Shown: positions 53,051 through 62,163, counted from the first letter of the stretch. The stretch: 64,000 nucleotides of DNA from an uncultured Bacilli bacterium (GCA_934176955.1 CAKPOS010000008.1:17062-81061), one strand, 5' to 3'. The notes: generated by a model not told the origin, from the letters alone. Program-made: numbers and translations.

Positions 53051-53090
53051 AAGGATAATGCATATAACTTTAGCATTATCCTTTTAAAAT
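53051..53090 (+). terminator. Terminator inside the T7SS substrate group
   Basis: AAGGATAATGC (53051-53061) pairs perfectly with GCATTATCCTT (53073-53083), followed by TTTAAAAT. The weak T tract may allow partial readthrough into the next two genes. Confidence 0.7.
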
Positions 53091-53119
53091 AAATTATATT
53101 TAAGAAAGGAGAATTAATT

Positions 53120-53407
53120 ATGAATATGGTTTCAAGTACTGTTGTTTTAGAAGCAAAAAACAAAATAGAACAAGTACAACATGAAATAAATGATAATGGT
53201 CAATTTCAACAGAGTATAGCTACTATAAATGAAATTATTGGAACTTTAGCTAGTGTTTGGAGAACCGATGGTGGACAAGATTCTATTTCAAAAATTGGTA
53301 ATACAATTAAAAATTTAGATAATTTTTCAGATTTAGATTCCCTTATTTCAGAAATTAAAAGTACTACAGTTATTTACAATCATTCCTCACCTGAAAGAAT
53401 TAATTAA
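53120..53407 (+). CDS. WXG100-like small secreted protein 3
   Basis: A 95-residue helical protein: VVLEAKNKIEQVQHEINDNG, then INEIIGTLASVWRTDGGQDS, with a W-x-x-x-G turn close to W-x-G, and LDSLISEIKSTTVIYNH at the end. AAAGGAGAATTAATT precedes the ATG. It lies directly before the 459-residue substrate candidate, the usual place of a small helical partner of a large type VII substrate. Confidence 0.6.
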   Translation: MNMVSSTVVLEAKNKIEQVQHEINDNGQFQQSIATINEIIGTLASVWRTDGGQDSISKIGNTIKNLDNFSDLDSLISEIKSTTVIYNHSSPERIN

Positions 53408-53461
53408 TTATGAAAAATATAATTTATATATGAGCAATATACAAGTAAAGGAGATGATAAT

Positions 53462-54841
53462 ATGTCTACAAACTATGTAGATACAGAGGCTATAGATAAT
53501 CAAGCTGAGGAATTAAAAGCAACAGTAGGAGCTATTTGTTCAGCTGCAGAGGAAATTGCTTCCCAATGTAATAGCATCTGTGGTTATGCTAGTGAATATA
53601 TACAATACAATGGATATTTTGATAGTGATACAAAAAAGCCTTTATCGGAAGAAGTTATGATAGGAAACAAAAAAACTACTAAAACGTATGAAGTTTGTCA
53701 AAAATTTGTTCTTACTGATGGAAATATCACTTCAAAAGCTCAAAGATTACAGCAAAAAGCAAATGAACTTTCTGCTGCCATGGTAGTTTTAAAACAAGAT
53801 TCAGTTTTACTTAAACAAGTTGCTGCTGCTATTGCAAGTAATATAAATAGTACAAATGTTGCTCTTACCTCAGCTTATTCTAGAGCTAATGATGGAGGCT
53901 CTTTATATAAAGTTGATGAAAAATTTAATGTTTTAGCTTATGGAGCACTTGCGATGAATGGTGTCCAAAAAGCTAATTTAGCTAGAAGTGCTGAAGATAT
54001 TAAAAATAGAAATTTTCTTAATTATAGTGATGTTAAAGATAATGGACTTTCTGGAAAGATGTTACAATTCAGAGCTCAACCTGACGGTACATATAAAATT
54101 TATACTATTGACGGAGAAGATACTGGTTACTATACCACATTTACCGCTGCAAATAATTATCAAAGAACTTTAAAAAGAGAATTATTAAAAGGCGATAAAA
54201 ATTATGTAGAAAAAACTTATAGTAACAATGGTAGTGTTGATACAAAAAGATTAAGTGAAGATACTGCTAAAGTAGCTACTGGAGCAGCTGCTATTGCTGG
54301 TATTTCTGCTACTTCTAAAAATACTTCACAAATTAGAGGAGCAGCTGCTATGGCAGGTGCACCAACTACTGGTAATAGAAATATTGGAACGAAAAATACT
54401 GATAATACAAAAACATTACCTGATGGAAGTATTCAAAAAACAAGCACAGCAAAAGATGGCTCTAAAGAAATCGAAATTAATGGATCATTTTATAACAAAT
54501 CATTTTTTAATAAAAATGGAGAGAATATTACTCCATCGAATGATTTGTTGCAACAAATTGAAAAGTATGAAAAAAGTAAAAATATCCACTCAGCAACTTC
54601 AATTGAAGTTGTAAAACAAGATGGTTCTATTACAAAATACTATTATGATTTTAAAAATCATAATGAACTTGTTAATGTATGTAGTTTTAATAAAACTGGA
54701 ACTGAAGGTGTTAGTCTTGATATAAACAAATGTAAAGAGTCTTTTTCTAAAATTTTATCTTCAGCACCTGGTAGTCACAGATTATATTTAGACTCTAACG
54801 GAGATATTAATTTTACAGATATGACTTATTTTGCAGATTAA
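53462..54841 (+). CDS. Large T7SS substrate candidate
   Basis: A 459-residue protein without a Sec signal. Residues 1-150 are helical (EAIDNQAEELKATVGAICSA, then KAQRLQQKANELSAAMVVLK), resembling the N-terminal export domain of large type VII substrates. The middle is Ala/Thr-rich and low in complexity (AKVATGAAAIAGISATS). The C-terminal 150 residues look folded: GSKEIEINGSFYNKSFFNKN, then GSITKYYYDFKNHNELVNVC and LYLDSNGDINFTDMTYFAD. No known toxin motif is seen. AAAGGAGATGATA precedes the ATG. The 3-prime end has a strong terminator. No immunity gene follows directly. Confidence 0.55.
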   Translation: MSTNYVDTEAIDNQAEELKATVGAICSAAEEIASQCNSICGYASEYIQYNGYFDSDTKKPLSEEVMIGNKKTTKTYEVCQKFVLTDGNITSKAQRLQQKANELSAAMVVLKQDSVLLKQVAAAIASNINSTNVALTSAYSRANDGGSLYKVDEKFNVLAYGALAMNGVQKANLARSAEDIKNRNFLNYSDVKDNGLSGKMLQFRAQPDGTYKIYTIDGEDTGYYTTFTAANNYQRTLKRELLKGDKNYVEKTYSNNGSVDTKRLSEDTAKVATGAAAIAGISATSKNTSQIRGAAAMAGAPTTGNRNIGTKNTDNTKTLPDGSIQKTSTAKDGSKEIEINGSFYNKSFFNKNGENITPSNDLLQQIEKYEKSKNIHSATSIEVVKQDGSITKYYYDFKNHNELVNVCSFNKTGTEGVSLDINKCKESFSKILSSAPGSHRLYLDSNGDINFTDMTYFAD

Positions 54842-54876
54842 ATAGTGATTTGCATATTTTAATAATATTTTATATA

Positions 54877-54909
54877 ATAAACATGTAAAGAAATTTACAT
54901 GTTTATTTT
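54877..54909 (+). terminator. Terminator after the T7SS locus
   Basis: ATAAACATGTAAA (54877-54889) pairs with TTTACATGTTTAT (54894-54906) around GAAA, followed by TTT. It separates the T7SS genes from cysS. Confidence 0.8.
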
Positions 54910-54971
54910 AGATGAAAGAAAATTAAGTATTTTTGTTAAATAAAATATATAATATGTTAGGAGGGTATGTA

Positions 54972-56372
54972 ATGAAATTATATAATACTTTGAATAAGAA
55001 AGTAGAAGAGTTTGTTCCTAGAGATGGGAAAAAGGTTAAGATGTATACTTGTGGGCCTACCGTTTATCATTTTGCTCATATTGGAAACTTGAGAACATAT
55101 ATTTCTGAGGATATTTTAGAAAAATCATTGAAGTATTTGGGCTATGATGTTACTAGAGTTATGAATATTACTGATGTTGGTCATTTGGTTGGTGATGGAG
55201 ATTCTGGTGAAGATAAGATGATGGTTGCTGCTAAAAGAGAACATAAAAGTTCTTGGGAAGTTGCTAAGTATTATACAAATTGTTTTAGAAAAGATTGTGA
55301 GAGATTAAATATTAAATGGCCTAGTATTGTTAGTCCTGCTACGGATAATATTGATGAATATATTAAGATTATTTCTAAATTATTAGATGATGGTTATGCT
55401 TATATTAGTGATGGTAATGTTTATTATGATACTTCTAAATATAGTGATTATTATCATTTATCTGGTAGAAATGCTGATGATTTAATGGTTGCTGTTAGAG
55501 AAGATATTAAGGAAGATACTTCAAAGAGAAATCCTTTTGATTTTGGATTATGGTTTACGAATTCTAAATTTAATAATCAAGAAATGCAATGGGATAGTCC
55601 TTGGGGAAGAGGTTATCCTGGATGGCATATTGAATGTTCTGGGATTAGTATTAAGTATTTGGGAGAATATTTAGATATTCACTGTGGAGCTGAAGATGCT
55701 ATATTTCCTCATCACACGAATGAAATTGCTCAAAGTGAGGCATATTTAGGACATAAATGGTGTAATTATTGGGTTCATTTTGGATTTTTAAATGATAAGA
55801 ATGGAAAGATGAGTAAAAGTAAGGGAGAATTTCTTACTGTTGATTTATTAGAAGAGAAGGGATATGATCCTTTAGCTTATCGTTATTTATGTTTAAACAG
55901 TTACTATCATAATGCTTTAACTTTTAGTTATGATATATTAGATGGTGCTTCAAGAGAATATAATAAATTAAAAAGAAGAATTACAAATTTATCATTTGAG
56001 GGGACTGTGGATAAAGAAAAAGTTAAAATATATCATGATAAATTTGGAGATAATTTGGAGAATGATTTAAATACTTCTAGTTGTATTACTCTTTTATATG
56101 ATGTTTTGAAAGATAATTCTATTAATGATAAAACAAAAAGAGAAGTGATTAAAGATTTTGAGCAAGTATTATCTCTTAATTTGTTTGTTGAAAAAAATAC
56201 TGATATAGATGTTAGCTTAAAGAAATATATTGAGGAAATGATAGAGAAAAGAAAGGTTTATAAAAAAGAAAAGAACTTTGAGGAAGCTGATAAGATAAGA
56301 AAAGAGTTAATGGATAAAGGAATTATGATTAAAGACACTAGAGAAGGTACTACATATGAAATAGTAAAGTAG
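54972..56372 (+). CDS. cysS: Cysteinyl-tRNA synthetase
   Basis: A 466-residue class I synthetase. It begins MKLYNTLNKKVEEFVPRDGK and has YTCGPTVYHFAHIGNLRTYI (zinc Cys and HIGH-like signature). GWHIECSGISIKYLG and FPHHTNEIAQSEAYLGHKW provide the other zinc ligands, and GKMSKSKGEF is the KMSKS loop. GGAGGGTATGTA precedes the ATG at 54972. A longer frame from 54933 includes the ribosome binding site and is not used. It is 10 bases ahead of the YugP-type gene. Confidence 0.98.
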   Translation: MKLYNTLNKKVEEFVPRDGKKVKMYTCGPTVYHFAHIGNLRTYISEDILEKSLKYLGYDVTRVMNITDVGHLVGDGDSGEDKMMVAAKREHKSSWEVAKYYTNCFRKDCERLNIKWPSIVSPATDNIDEYIKIISKLLDDGYAYISDGNVYYDTSKYSDYYHLSGRNADDLMVAVREDIKEDTSKRNPFDFGLWFTNSKFNNQEMQWDSPWGRGYPGWHIECSGISIKYLGEYLDIHCGAEDAIFPHHTNEIAQSEAYLGHKWCNYWVHFGFLNDKNGKMSKSKGEFLTVDLLEEKGYDPLAYRYLCLNSYYHNALTFSYDILDGASREYNKLKRRITNLSFEGTVDKEKVKIYHDKFGDNLENDLNTSSCITLLYDVLKDNSINDKTKREVIKDFEQVLSLNLFVEKNTDIDVSLKKYIEEMIEKRKVYKKEKNFEEADKIRKELMDKGIMIKDTREGTTYEIVK

Positions 56373-56382
56373 GTGGATAACT

Positions 56383-57084
56383 ATGGGATATAGATATTAT
56401 TATGATCCAACGTATATTTTGGTAGTGATTGGATTTATTATTACTTTAATTGCTGAAATTGGTGTTAAAGGAAGTTATAGTAAGTATAAAAAAATTAATG
56501 CTTCGAAAAAGATGACTGGTCAGGAAGTTGCTAGAAAGATATTAGATGCTAATGGGCTAGATAATGTTCAGGTAAAAGAAGTGGGTGGTACTCTTAGTGA
56601 TCACTATAATCCTTCTGATAAAACGGTTAATTTGTCAACAGATATTTATAAAGATAGCAGCATTGCTTCAATTGCTGTTGCTGCTCATGAATGTGGACAT
56701 GCTATTCAAGATAAAGTTGGATATAAATTTCTAAGACTTAGACATTCTATTATTCCAACAGTTAATATTTGTTCAAATCTAGGATATTTTGTTGTGATGA
56801 TTGGATTATTGTTTGGTTCATTTAATTTGGCAATGGCTGGTTTTATTCTATTATGTACGATTTTAGTATTTCAACTTGTTACTTTGCCTGTTGAATTTAA
56901 TGCATCGAAAAGAGCTAAAAAAGAATTGATTAAGTTAAATATTGCTGATAAAAAAGATGCTAGTGGTGTTAAGTCAATGTTATTAGCAGCAGCAATGACT
57001 TATGTTGCTTCTGTTGCTAATACTTTATTACAAATGCTTAGAATGCTATTAATTATATTAAATAGTAGAAATAATGATGATTAA
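56383..57084 (+). CDS. YugP-family membrane zinc metallopeptidase
   Basis: A 233-residue membrane protein with an N-terminal anchor (PTYILVVIGFIITLIAEIGV) and two C-terminal hydrophobic regions. The zinc motif is HECGHAIQ in SIAVAAHECGHAIQDKVGY (near residue 105). SDHYNPSDKTVNLSTDIYKD and FQLVTLPVEFNASKRAKKEL are typical of the family (Zn_peptidase_2). Substrates are unknown. TAGGTGGATAACT precedes the ATG. A perfect terminator follows. Confidence 0.93.
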   Translation: MGYRYYYDPTYILVVIGFIITLIAEIGVKGSYSKYKKINASKKMTGQEVARKILDANGLDNVQVKEVGGTLSDHYNPSDKTVNLSTDIYKDSSIASIAVAAHECGHAIQDKVGYKFLRLRHSIIPTVNICSNLGYFVVMIGLLFGSFNLAMAGFILLCTILVFQLVTLPVEFNASKRAKKELIKLNIADKKDASGVKSMLLAAAMTYVASVANTLLQMLRMLLIILNSRNNDD

Positions 57085-57094
57085 TTTAATTATT

Positions 57095-57136
57095 TAGACA
57101 AGTTTAAAGTAATATTTTAAATTTGTCTATTTTTTA
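57095..57136 (+). terminator. Terminator after the YugP-type gene
   Basis: TAGACAAGTTTAAA (57095-57108) pairs with TTTAAATTTGTCTA (57116-57129), one G-U, followed by TTTTTT. Confidence 0.85.
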
Positions 57137-57158
57137 TAGAAAAGAGGTAATTTTATTG

Positions 57159-57785
57159 ATGAAGAAAAGAGTTGAACCTAAATTAGTAAAAAATATAAAA
57201 GAAAATGATTGGTTTAATAGTAATCAAAATAATTTTGTAGATATGTTTATTCATGATAGAAAATTAATCAATGATTTAGAAGAAGTAGAAATTAATGGGT
57301 GCTATTTTAAGAATGTAGATTTTTCAAATATTCAAGTTAGAAATTGTGATTTTATTGATTGTATTTTTGAAAATTGTAATTTAATAGGATGTGATTTTTC
57401 TAATAAAAGTATTCATCGTGTTTGTTTTAGATATTGTAATTTAGGAAGTACAGATTATATTATGAGTAGTGTTAAAGATGTTTTGATTGATGATTGTAAA
57501 TGTGATTATATTAACTTTTCTGATAGTAAAATAGATACTTTAGAAATTCAAGATAGTCTTTTTAGAGAAGCTAGATTTATAAATATTAAACTAAAGAATG
57601 TAGCATTTAATGAAGTTAATTTTCATGGATGTGAATTTTTAAACACTTCCTTAAAGAATGTTGATTTTAGTTCCTGTGATATTTCTAATTTAAAAGTGAA
57701 TGTTAATGATATTAAAGGAATGATTGTTAATGAAAGTCAAGCTTTAATCTTAGTGAATTTACTTGGAATAGTTATTAAGGAATAA
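57159..57785 (+). CDS. Pentapeptide-repeat protein
   Basis: A 208-residue protein with a right-handed beta-helix pattern. Pentapeptide-like units repeat from about residue 45: CYFKNVDFSNIQVRNCDFID, then CIFENCNLIGCDFSN, and later LKNVAFNEVNFHGCEFLNTS. Members include gyrase-protecting Qnr/MfpA proteins and many of unknown role. The degenerate repeats do not indicate a specific one. The start is ATG 57159 or the adjacent TTG at 57156, behind AGAGGTAA. The TAA stop is part of a TAAAATACTTA word. Confidence 0.8.
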   Translation: MKKRVEPKLVKNIKENDWFNSNQNNFVDMFIHDRKLINDLEEVEINGCYFKNVDFSNIQVRNCDFIDCIFENCNLIGCDFSNKSIHRVCFRYCNLGSTDYIMSSVKDVLIDDCKCDYINFSDSKIDTLEIQDSLFREARFINIKLKNVAFNEVNFHGCEFLNTSLKNVDFSSCDISNLKVNVNDIKGMIVNESQALILVNLLGIVIKE

Positions 57786-57837
57786 AATACTTATCCAGTT
57801 TTTTCTTATTATAAAGAAAAATATGAGTAAGTATTTT
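57784..57837. repeat. Inverted AAAATACTT/AAGTATTTT pair before engB
   Basis: AAAATACTT (57784-57792, beginning at the stop codon of the pentapeptide gene) and AAGTATTTT (57829-57837) face each other across 36 bases. Confidence 0.5.
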
Positions 57838-57868
57838 TCGTTTATAAAAAAGAGTAAAAGGCAGAAAT

Positions 57869-57897
57869 TTGCTTAATTTGTTATTTTTTGATATAAT
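57869..57897 (+). promoter_or_regulatory. Sigma-A promoter for engB
   Basis: TTGCTT (57869-57874) and TATAAT (57892-57897) are 17 bases apart, directly before the engB ribosome binding site GGAGG. Confidence 0.65.
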
Positions 57898-57923
57898 GAG
57901 TGCGTTGGAGGAAAAGTATATTT

Positions 57924-58511
57924 ATGAAAATTACAAGTGTAGAATTTACTACTTCTGCAGTTAGAAGGAGCCAATATCCGGAAGAAAAGTATCCTGAATT
58001 TCTCCTTGTTGGTAGAAGTAATGTAGGAAAGAGTAGTTTTATTAATGCTCTTGTTAATCGAAAAAGTTTAGCTAGAATTAGTTCTATTCCTGGAAAGACG
58101 CAAACACTTAATTTTTATTTTATTAATGAAAGTTTTTATTTAGTGGATGTTCCCGGATATGGATTTGCTAAAGTAAGTAAGAATTTAAAGAATAAGTTTG
58201 GTTTAATTATAGAAGATTATTTAAAAGAAAGAAAGATGTTAAAATCTGTTTTTATGCTAGTAGATTTTCGGCATAAACCTACTAATGATGATGTATTAAT
58301 GTATGAATATTTGAAATATTATCATATTCCTGTTACCATTATTGCAACAAAGAGTGATAAAGTTAGCAAGAATAGTTATGAGAAGAATAAAAAAATTATT
58401 CGTGATACTTTAAAGATGGTAGATGATGATGACTTTATTTTGTTCTCGTCTGTTAGTAAAGCTGGAAAACAAGAAGTTCATGATAAAATTTTAGATTTAA
58501 TTCAGTCTTAG
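57924..58511 (+). CDS. engB: Ribosome biogenesis GTPase YsxC/EngB
   Basis: A 195-residue GTPase needed for late 50S assembly. It starts MKITSVEFTTSAVRRSQYPE. G1 is GRSNVGKSSFINAL, G2/G3 are PGKTQTLNFY and DVPGYGFAKV, and G4 is ATKSDKV. GGAGG lies 12 bases before the ATG at 57924; an upstream GTG precedes the Shine-Dalgarno and is rejected. It shares a region with der, so two ribosome-assembly GTPases are grouped. Confidence 0.96.
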   Translation: MKITSVEFTTSAVRRSQYPEEKYPEFLLVGRSNVGKSSFINALVNRKSLARISSIPGKTQTLNFYFINESFYLVDVPGYGFAKVSKNLKNKFGLIIEDYLKERKMLKSVFMLVDFRHKPTNDDVLMYEYLKYYHIPVTIIATKSDKVSKNSYEKNKKIIRDTLKMVDDDDFILFSSVSKAGKQEVHDKILDLIQS

Positions 58512-58556
58512 GCACCTAATTTTTATTTTAGAATACATTACATCAGGTGAAGATGA

Positions 58557-58979
58557 ATGATAATTCAAAAGTTAGATGACTATTATATCGTTAAGATTTT
58601 TAAAGAGAAGTTGGAGGATTTTAATCCTTTTGATAAGAGTTGTATTGAAAAGTTATTTCAAAAAATTTTAAAAAAATTGTTAAAGAACTATTCTATTCAT
58701 GGGTTAATTGATGCTGATATTTATTTTGATAGATTATATGGTATGATTATTGAATTAAGAGAAGTTTATGATTATTTTGATGATATAGATTTAAAAATTC
58801 ATTTTCATTTAGATTCTGTTTTTTTAGTAGAGATAGAATATGATTATTTTAATAAGATGAATGATGTTTATTATTATAAAGGTAAATTTTATAAAGTTTA
58901 TGATAAAATTATTGATGGTCCTATTATATATAAAGATAGTGAATGTATAGAGATTATGGAAAAAGGAATACATTTATAG
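58557..58979 (+). CDS. Hypothetical protein between engB and der
   Basis: A 140-residue protein rich in Tyr, Asp and Lys: MIIQKLDDYYIVKIFKEKLE at the start, IHGLIDADIYFDRLYGMIIE in the middle, and FYKVYDKIIDGPIIYKDSEC. No signal peptide or known domain is recognised. The alternation of hydrophobic and charged residues suggests a compact alpha/beta fold. CAGGTGAAGATGA precedes the ATG. It is 17 bases before der and 46 after engB, so an operon of GTPase genes encloses it and a role in the same process is possible. Confidence 0.65.
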   Translation: MIIQKLDDYYIVKIFKEKLEDFNPFDKSCIEKLFQKILKKLLKNYSIHGLIDADIYFDRLYGMIIELREVYDYFDDIDLKIHFHLDSVFLVEIEYDYFNKMNDVYYYKGKFYKVYDKIIDGPIIYKDSECIEIMEKGIHL

Positions 58980-58995
58980 AAAGTGGTGATGACAT

Positions 58996-60312
58996 ATGAG
59001 AATGCCTACTGTTTGTTTAGTTGGAAGACCTAATGTTGGAAAGAGTACTATTTTTAATCGGTTAGTTGGAAAAAAGATTTCTATTATTGAAGATACCCCT
59101 GGTGTTACAAGAGATAGAATTTATGGAGATGCTAAATATTTAGATTATTCTTTTCATTTGATTGATACTGGTGGTATTGATGTTGGGGATGATACTTTTA
59201 ATAATGAGATTCGAATGCAGGCTAGTATTGCAATAGATGAAGCTGATGTTATTATTTTTGTTGTGGATGGTAAAGAAGATATTACTAAGAATGATTATGT
59301 TATTCGAGATATGCTTCGAAAAAGCGGCAAAGATGTCGTGGTTGCTGTGAATAAAATCGATAATGAAAATAGAGTGGAAAACATTTATCAATTTTATGAA
59401 CTTGGTTTTGAAAATGTTATTGGAGTAAGTGGAGAGCATAATATTGGCTTCCAAGAATTATTAGATAAGGTTGTTCAAGATTTTAAACCTATTCCTGAAA
59501 TTGAGTATAGTGAAGACAAGATTAAATTCTGTTTTATTGGAAGACCTAATGTTGGGAAAAGTAGTTTAGTAAATGCTCTTCTTAATGAAGAAAAGGCAAT
59601 TGTTAGCAATGTTGCTGGTACGACTAGAGATGCTGTAGATACAGAATTTCGTTATGAGGGAAAAGACTATGTTGTAATTGATACTGCTGGACTTCGTAAA
59701 AAAGGAAAAGTTTATGAAAGTATCGAAAAGTATAGTGTTATTCGAAGTATGAAAGCAATTGAAAGAAGCGATGTTTGCTGTATTGTCATTAATGCTGAAG
59801 AAGGGATTATTGAACATGATAAACATATTGCTAGTTATGCCCTAGAGGCTGGAAAACCACTTGTTTTAGTTGTTAATAAATGGGATACTGTAAATGATAA
59901 AAATGATATTAAAAGTTTTACTACTTTAATGAGAAATGAATTCCAATTTTTATCTTATGTTCCTATCGTATTTGTTTCAGCTTTAACTAAGAAAAGAATT
60001 CATACTTTAATGCCTGAGATTCTTAAAGTTTATAAAAATTCAACCTTGGAAATTAAAACGAGTGTTTTAAATGAAGTAATACGTGAAGCAGTACTTCTTA
60101 ATCAACCACCTTCTTATAAAGGAAAGCGATTAAAAATTTATTTTGCTAATCAATCTGGGACAAGACCTCCTAAATTTACTTTACACGTTAATAGTAAGGG
60201 ATTAGTACATTTTTCTTATGAAAGATATTTAGAAAATAAATTGAGAGAGAATTTTGATTTAGAAGGAACACCAATTGTAATACAATTCAAGAATAAAAAT
60301 GAAGATTACTAA
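58996..60312 (+). CDS. der: Ribosome biogenesis GTPase Der (EngA)
   Basis: A 438-residue double-GTPase required for 50S assembly. Domain 1 has GRPNVGKSTIFNRLVG and DTPGVTRDRIYGD. Domain 2 has GRPNVGKSSLVNALLNEEKA and VAGTTRDAVDTEF. NKWD lies in LVVNKWDTVND. The C-terminal KH-like domain reads FANQSGTRPPKFTLHVN. AAAGTGGTGATGACAT precedes the ATG; a second ATG two codons on is equally possible. A terminator follows at 60316. Confidence 0.98.
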   Translation: MRMPTVCLVGRPNVGKSTIFNRLVGKKISIIEDTPGVTRDRIYGDAKYLDYSFHLIDTGGIDVGDDTFNNEIRMQASIAIDEADVIIFVVDGKEDITKNDYVIRDMLRKSGKDVVVAVNKIDNENRVENIYQFYELGFENVIGVSGEHNIGFQELLDKVVQDFKPIPEIEYSEDKIKFCFIGRPNVGKSSLVNALLNEEKAIVSNVAGTTRDAVDTEFRYEGKDYVVIDTAGLRKKGKVYESIEKYSVIRSMKAIERSDVCCIVINAEEGIIEHDKHIASYALEAGKPLVLVVNKWDTVNDKNDIKSFTTLMRNEFQFLSYVPIVFVSALTKKRIHTLMPEILKVYKNSTLEIKTSVLNEVIREAVLLNQPPSYKGKRLKIYFANQSGTRPPKFTLHVNSKGLVHFSYERYLENKLRENFDLEGTPIVIQFKNKNEDY

Positions 60313-60315
60313 AAC

Positions 60316-60343
60316 ATAGATAATTTATTTTATCTAGTTTTTT
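60316..60343 (+). terminator. Terminator after der
   Basis: TAGATAA (60317-60323) pairs with TTATCTA (60330-60336), followed by GTTTTTTC. Confidence 0.7.
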
Positions 60344-60397
60344 CTTGTTATTTAGAAAATAGCTGAGGAAGTATTTTAGAAATAGAGGTGAAAAGAA

Positions 60398-62128
60398 ATG
60401 AAAGAATTTATACAAAGTTTAAAATTTACTTGGAAGTATGCGAAGAAAGAGAAGGGAAGAATTATTTTATTTGGAATTGCAAATTTATTTAATGTAATTT
60501 TTAGTATTTTAATTCCTATGATTGATGCGAAAATTATTATTGAATTGACGGCTAATCATTTTGAAAGATTAATATTTATGGCAATTTGTTTAACGGTTAA
60601 TGAAGTTCTTTATGATTTATTTGATTTTTTATCCCGAAGACTTTCTGTTGTTGTTTACCATCATACGCTTGAAATACTTGGGATGGATTTAGGAAAAAAC
60701 ATCTTAAAATTAGAAAATAATTCTTTAGATGAGCATGGTAGTGGTGCATTTATTCAAAGAATGACAGGAGATACGGATAAACTTGCTGATGTATTTAATC
60801 ATTTAGTATCTATGTTTTCTTCTTTAGTAAAATATATTGGAATATTGATTGCTATTTTTATTGTTAATAAGATTGTTTTTCTTTTTACATTAATTATTTT
60901 AATTATTCGCTATCTTATTGAAAGAGCAAGAACAAATAGGAGAAAAAAAGATGATGAAATATCAAGAAAAGCAAAAGATAGCGTCTCTAGTTTCACAGGA
61001 GAATTAGTTCGTGGTGCTAGAGATATTAAAATGCTAAATAGTGAAAATGATTTTATGAAAGAAATGAATTATCGAATCAAAGATTTTAATGAAAAAAGAA
61101 TAAGAATGCAGAATGTAAGTTGGAATTACCGGGTTTTTGGTTATTGGTTTACTGATATTAGTTTTCTTTTATTGATTATTCTTCTTGCTTTTTTAATTAA
61201 AGATAAGGTGATTTCTATATCGATTGCTATGGTTTTATATAACTATGTAGGTAATGTTGGTGGATCTACTTATTTGCTTGGAGATTTATTAGAATATATT
61301 AAAGATTTTAATTTATCCTGTGAAAGAGTAAAAGAAATTATTGATGGAGTTAAATTTAAAAAGGAACAATTTGGAGAAAAGCATTTAGATAAAGTAGAAG
61401 GACATTTTACTTTTGAGCATGTTTTCTTTAAGTACAAGGAAAAAGAAGTATTAAAGGATTTAACCTTCGAGGTAAAACCTAATGAAACAGTTGCTTTTGT
61501 CGGGAAAAGTGGGGCTGGTAAGACAACTATTTTTAATCTTTTATGTAAGATGTATGATGTTAATCAAGGAAAGATTACTATTGATGGAATTAATATTAGT
61601 GAATTAGATAAAGATAGTATTCGTGGAAATATTACTATTATTTCACAAAATCCTTATATTTTTAATATGAGTATTCGTGATAATCTTAAATTGGTTAAAA
61701 ATAATTTAAGTGATGAAGAAATGGATAATGCATGTAAAATTGCTTGTCTTGATGATTTTATTCAAGAGTTACCTAATGGATATGATACAATTATCGGAGA
61801 AGGTGGAGTTAATTTATCTGGTGGTCAAAAGCAAAGATTAGCGATTGCTAGAGCATTAGTGCAAAAGACAGAAATTATATTATTTGATGAAGCAACAAGT
61901 GCTTTGGATAATGAAACACAAGAAAAAATTCAACGTGCAATTGAAAATATGAAAAATGAGTATACCATTTTAATTATTGCTCATCGTCTATCTACTATTA
62001 TTCATGCTGATAGAATTCTTTACTTAGAAGATGGAAAAATCATTGCTCAAGGAACGCATCATGAATTATTAAAAAATTGTCCTAGTTATCAAAAGTTATA
62101 TGAAAGTGAAATAAAAAAAGATGAATAA
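60398..62128 (+). CDS. ABC transporter, fused permease and ATP-binding protein
   Basis: A 576-residue half-transporter of the exporter type. About six membrane segments lie in residues 20-310 (IILFGIANLFNVIFSILIPM, then FLFTLIILIIRYLIE, and FLLLIILLAFLI). The nucleotide-binding domain has Walker A GKSGAGKTTIFNLL near residue 368, signature LSGGQKQRLAIARALV near 473, Walker B IILFDEATSALD and the H-loop IAHRLSTI. It would act as a homodimer. The substrate is unknown. AGAGGTGAAAAGAA precedes the ATG, directly behind an AAGTATTTT word. A terminator follows. Confidence 0.94.
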   Translation: MKEFIQSLKFTWKYAKKEKGRIILFGIANLFNVIFSILIPMIDAKIIIELTANHFERLIFMAICLTVNEVLYDLFDFLSRRLSVVVYHHTLEILGMDLGKNILKLENNSLDEHGSGAFIQRMTGDTDKLADVFNHLVSMFSSLVKYIGILIAIFIVNKIVFLFTLIILIIRYLIERARTNRRKKDDEISRKAKDSVSSFTGELVRGARDIKMLNSENDFMKEMNYRIKDFNEKRIRMQNVSWNYRVFGYWFTDISFLLLIILLAFLIKDKVISISIAMVLYNYVGNVGGSTYLLGDLLEYIKDFNLSCERVKEIIDGVKFKKEQFGEKHLDKVEGHFTFEHVFFKYKEKEVLKDLTFEVKPNETVAFVGKSGAGKTTIFNLLCKMYDVNQGKITIDGINISELDKDSIRGNITIISQNPYIFNMSIRDNLKLVKNNLSDEEMDNACKIACLDDFIQELPNGYDTIIGEGGVNLSGGQKQRLAIARALVQKTEIILFDEATSALDNETQEKIQRAIENMKNEYTILIIAHRLSTIIHADRILYLEDGKIIAQGTHHELLKNCPSYQKLYESEIKKDE

Positions 62129-62163
62129 AAAAGTTAGCACGGTCTTTATATGCTAGCTTTTTT
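62127..62163 (+). terminator. Terminator after the ABC transporter gene
   Basis: AAAAAAGTTAGCA pairs with TGCTAGCTTTTTT (one G-U), with the T tract in the right arm. Confidence 0.8.

Noticed and set aside
53988..54614. Extra plus-strand frames inside the large T7SS substrate gene
   Set aside because: They are short, Leu/Ile/Lys-rich shifts of the same sequence without initiation signals.
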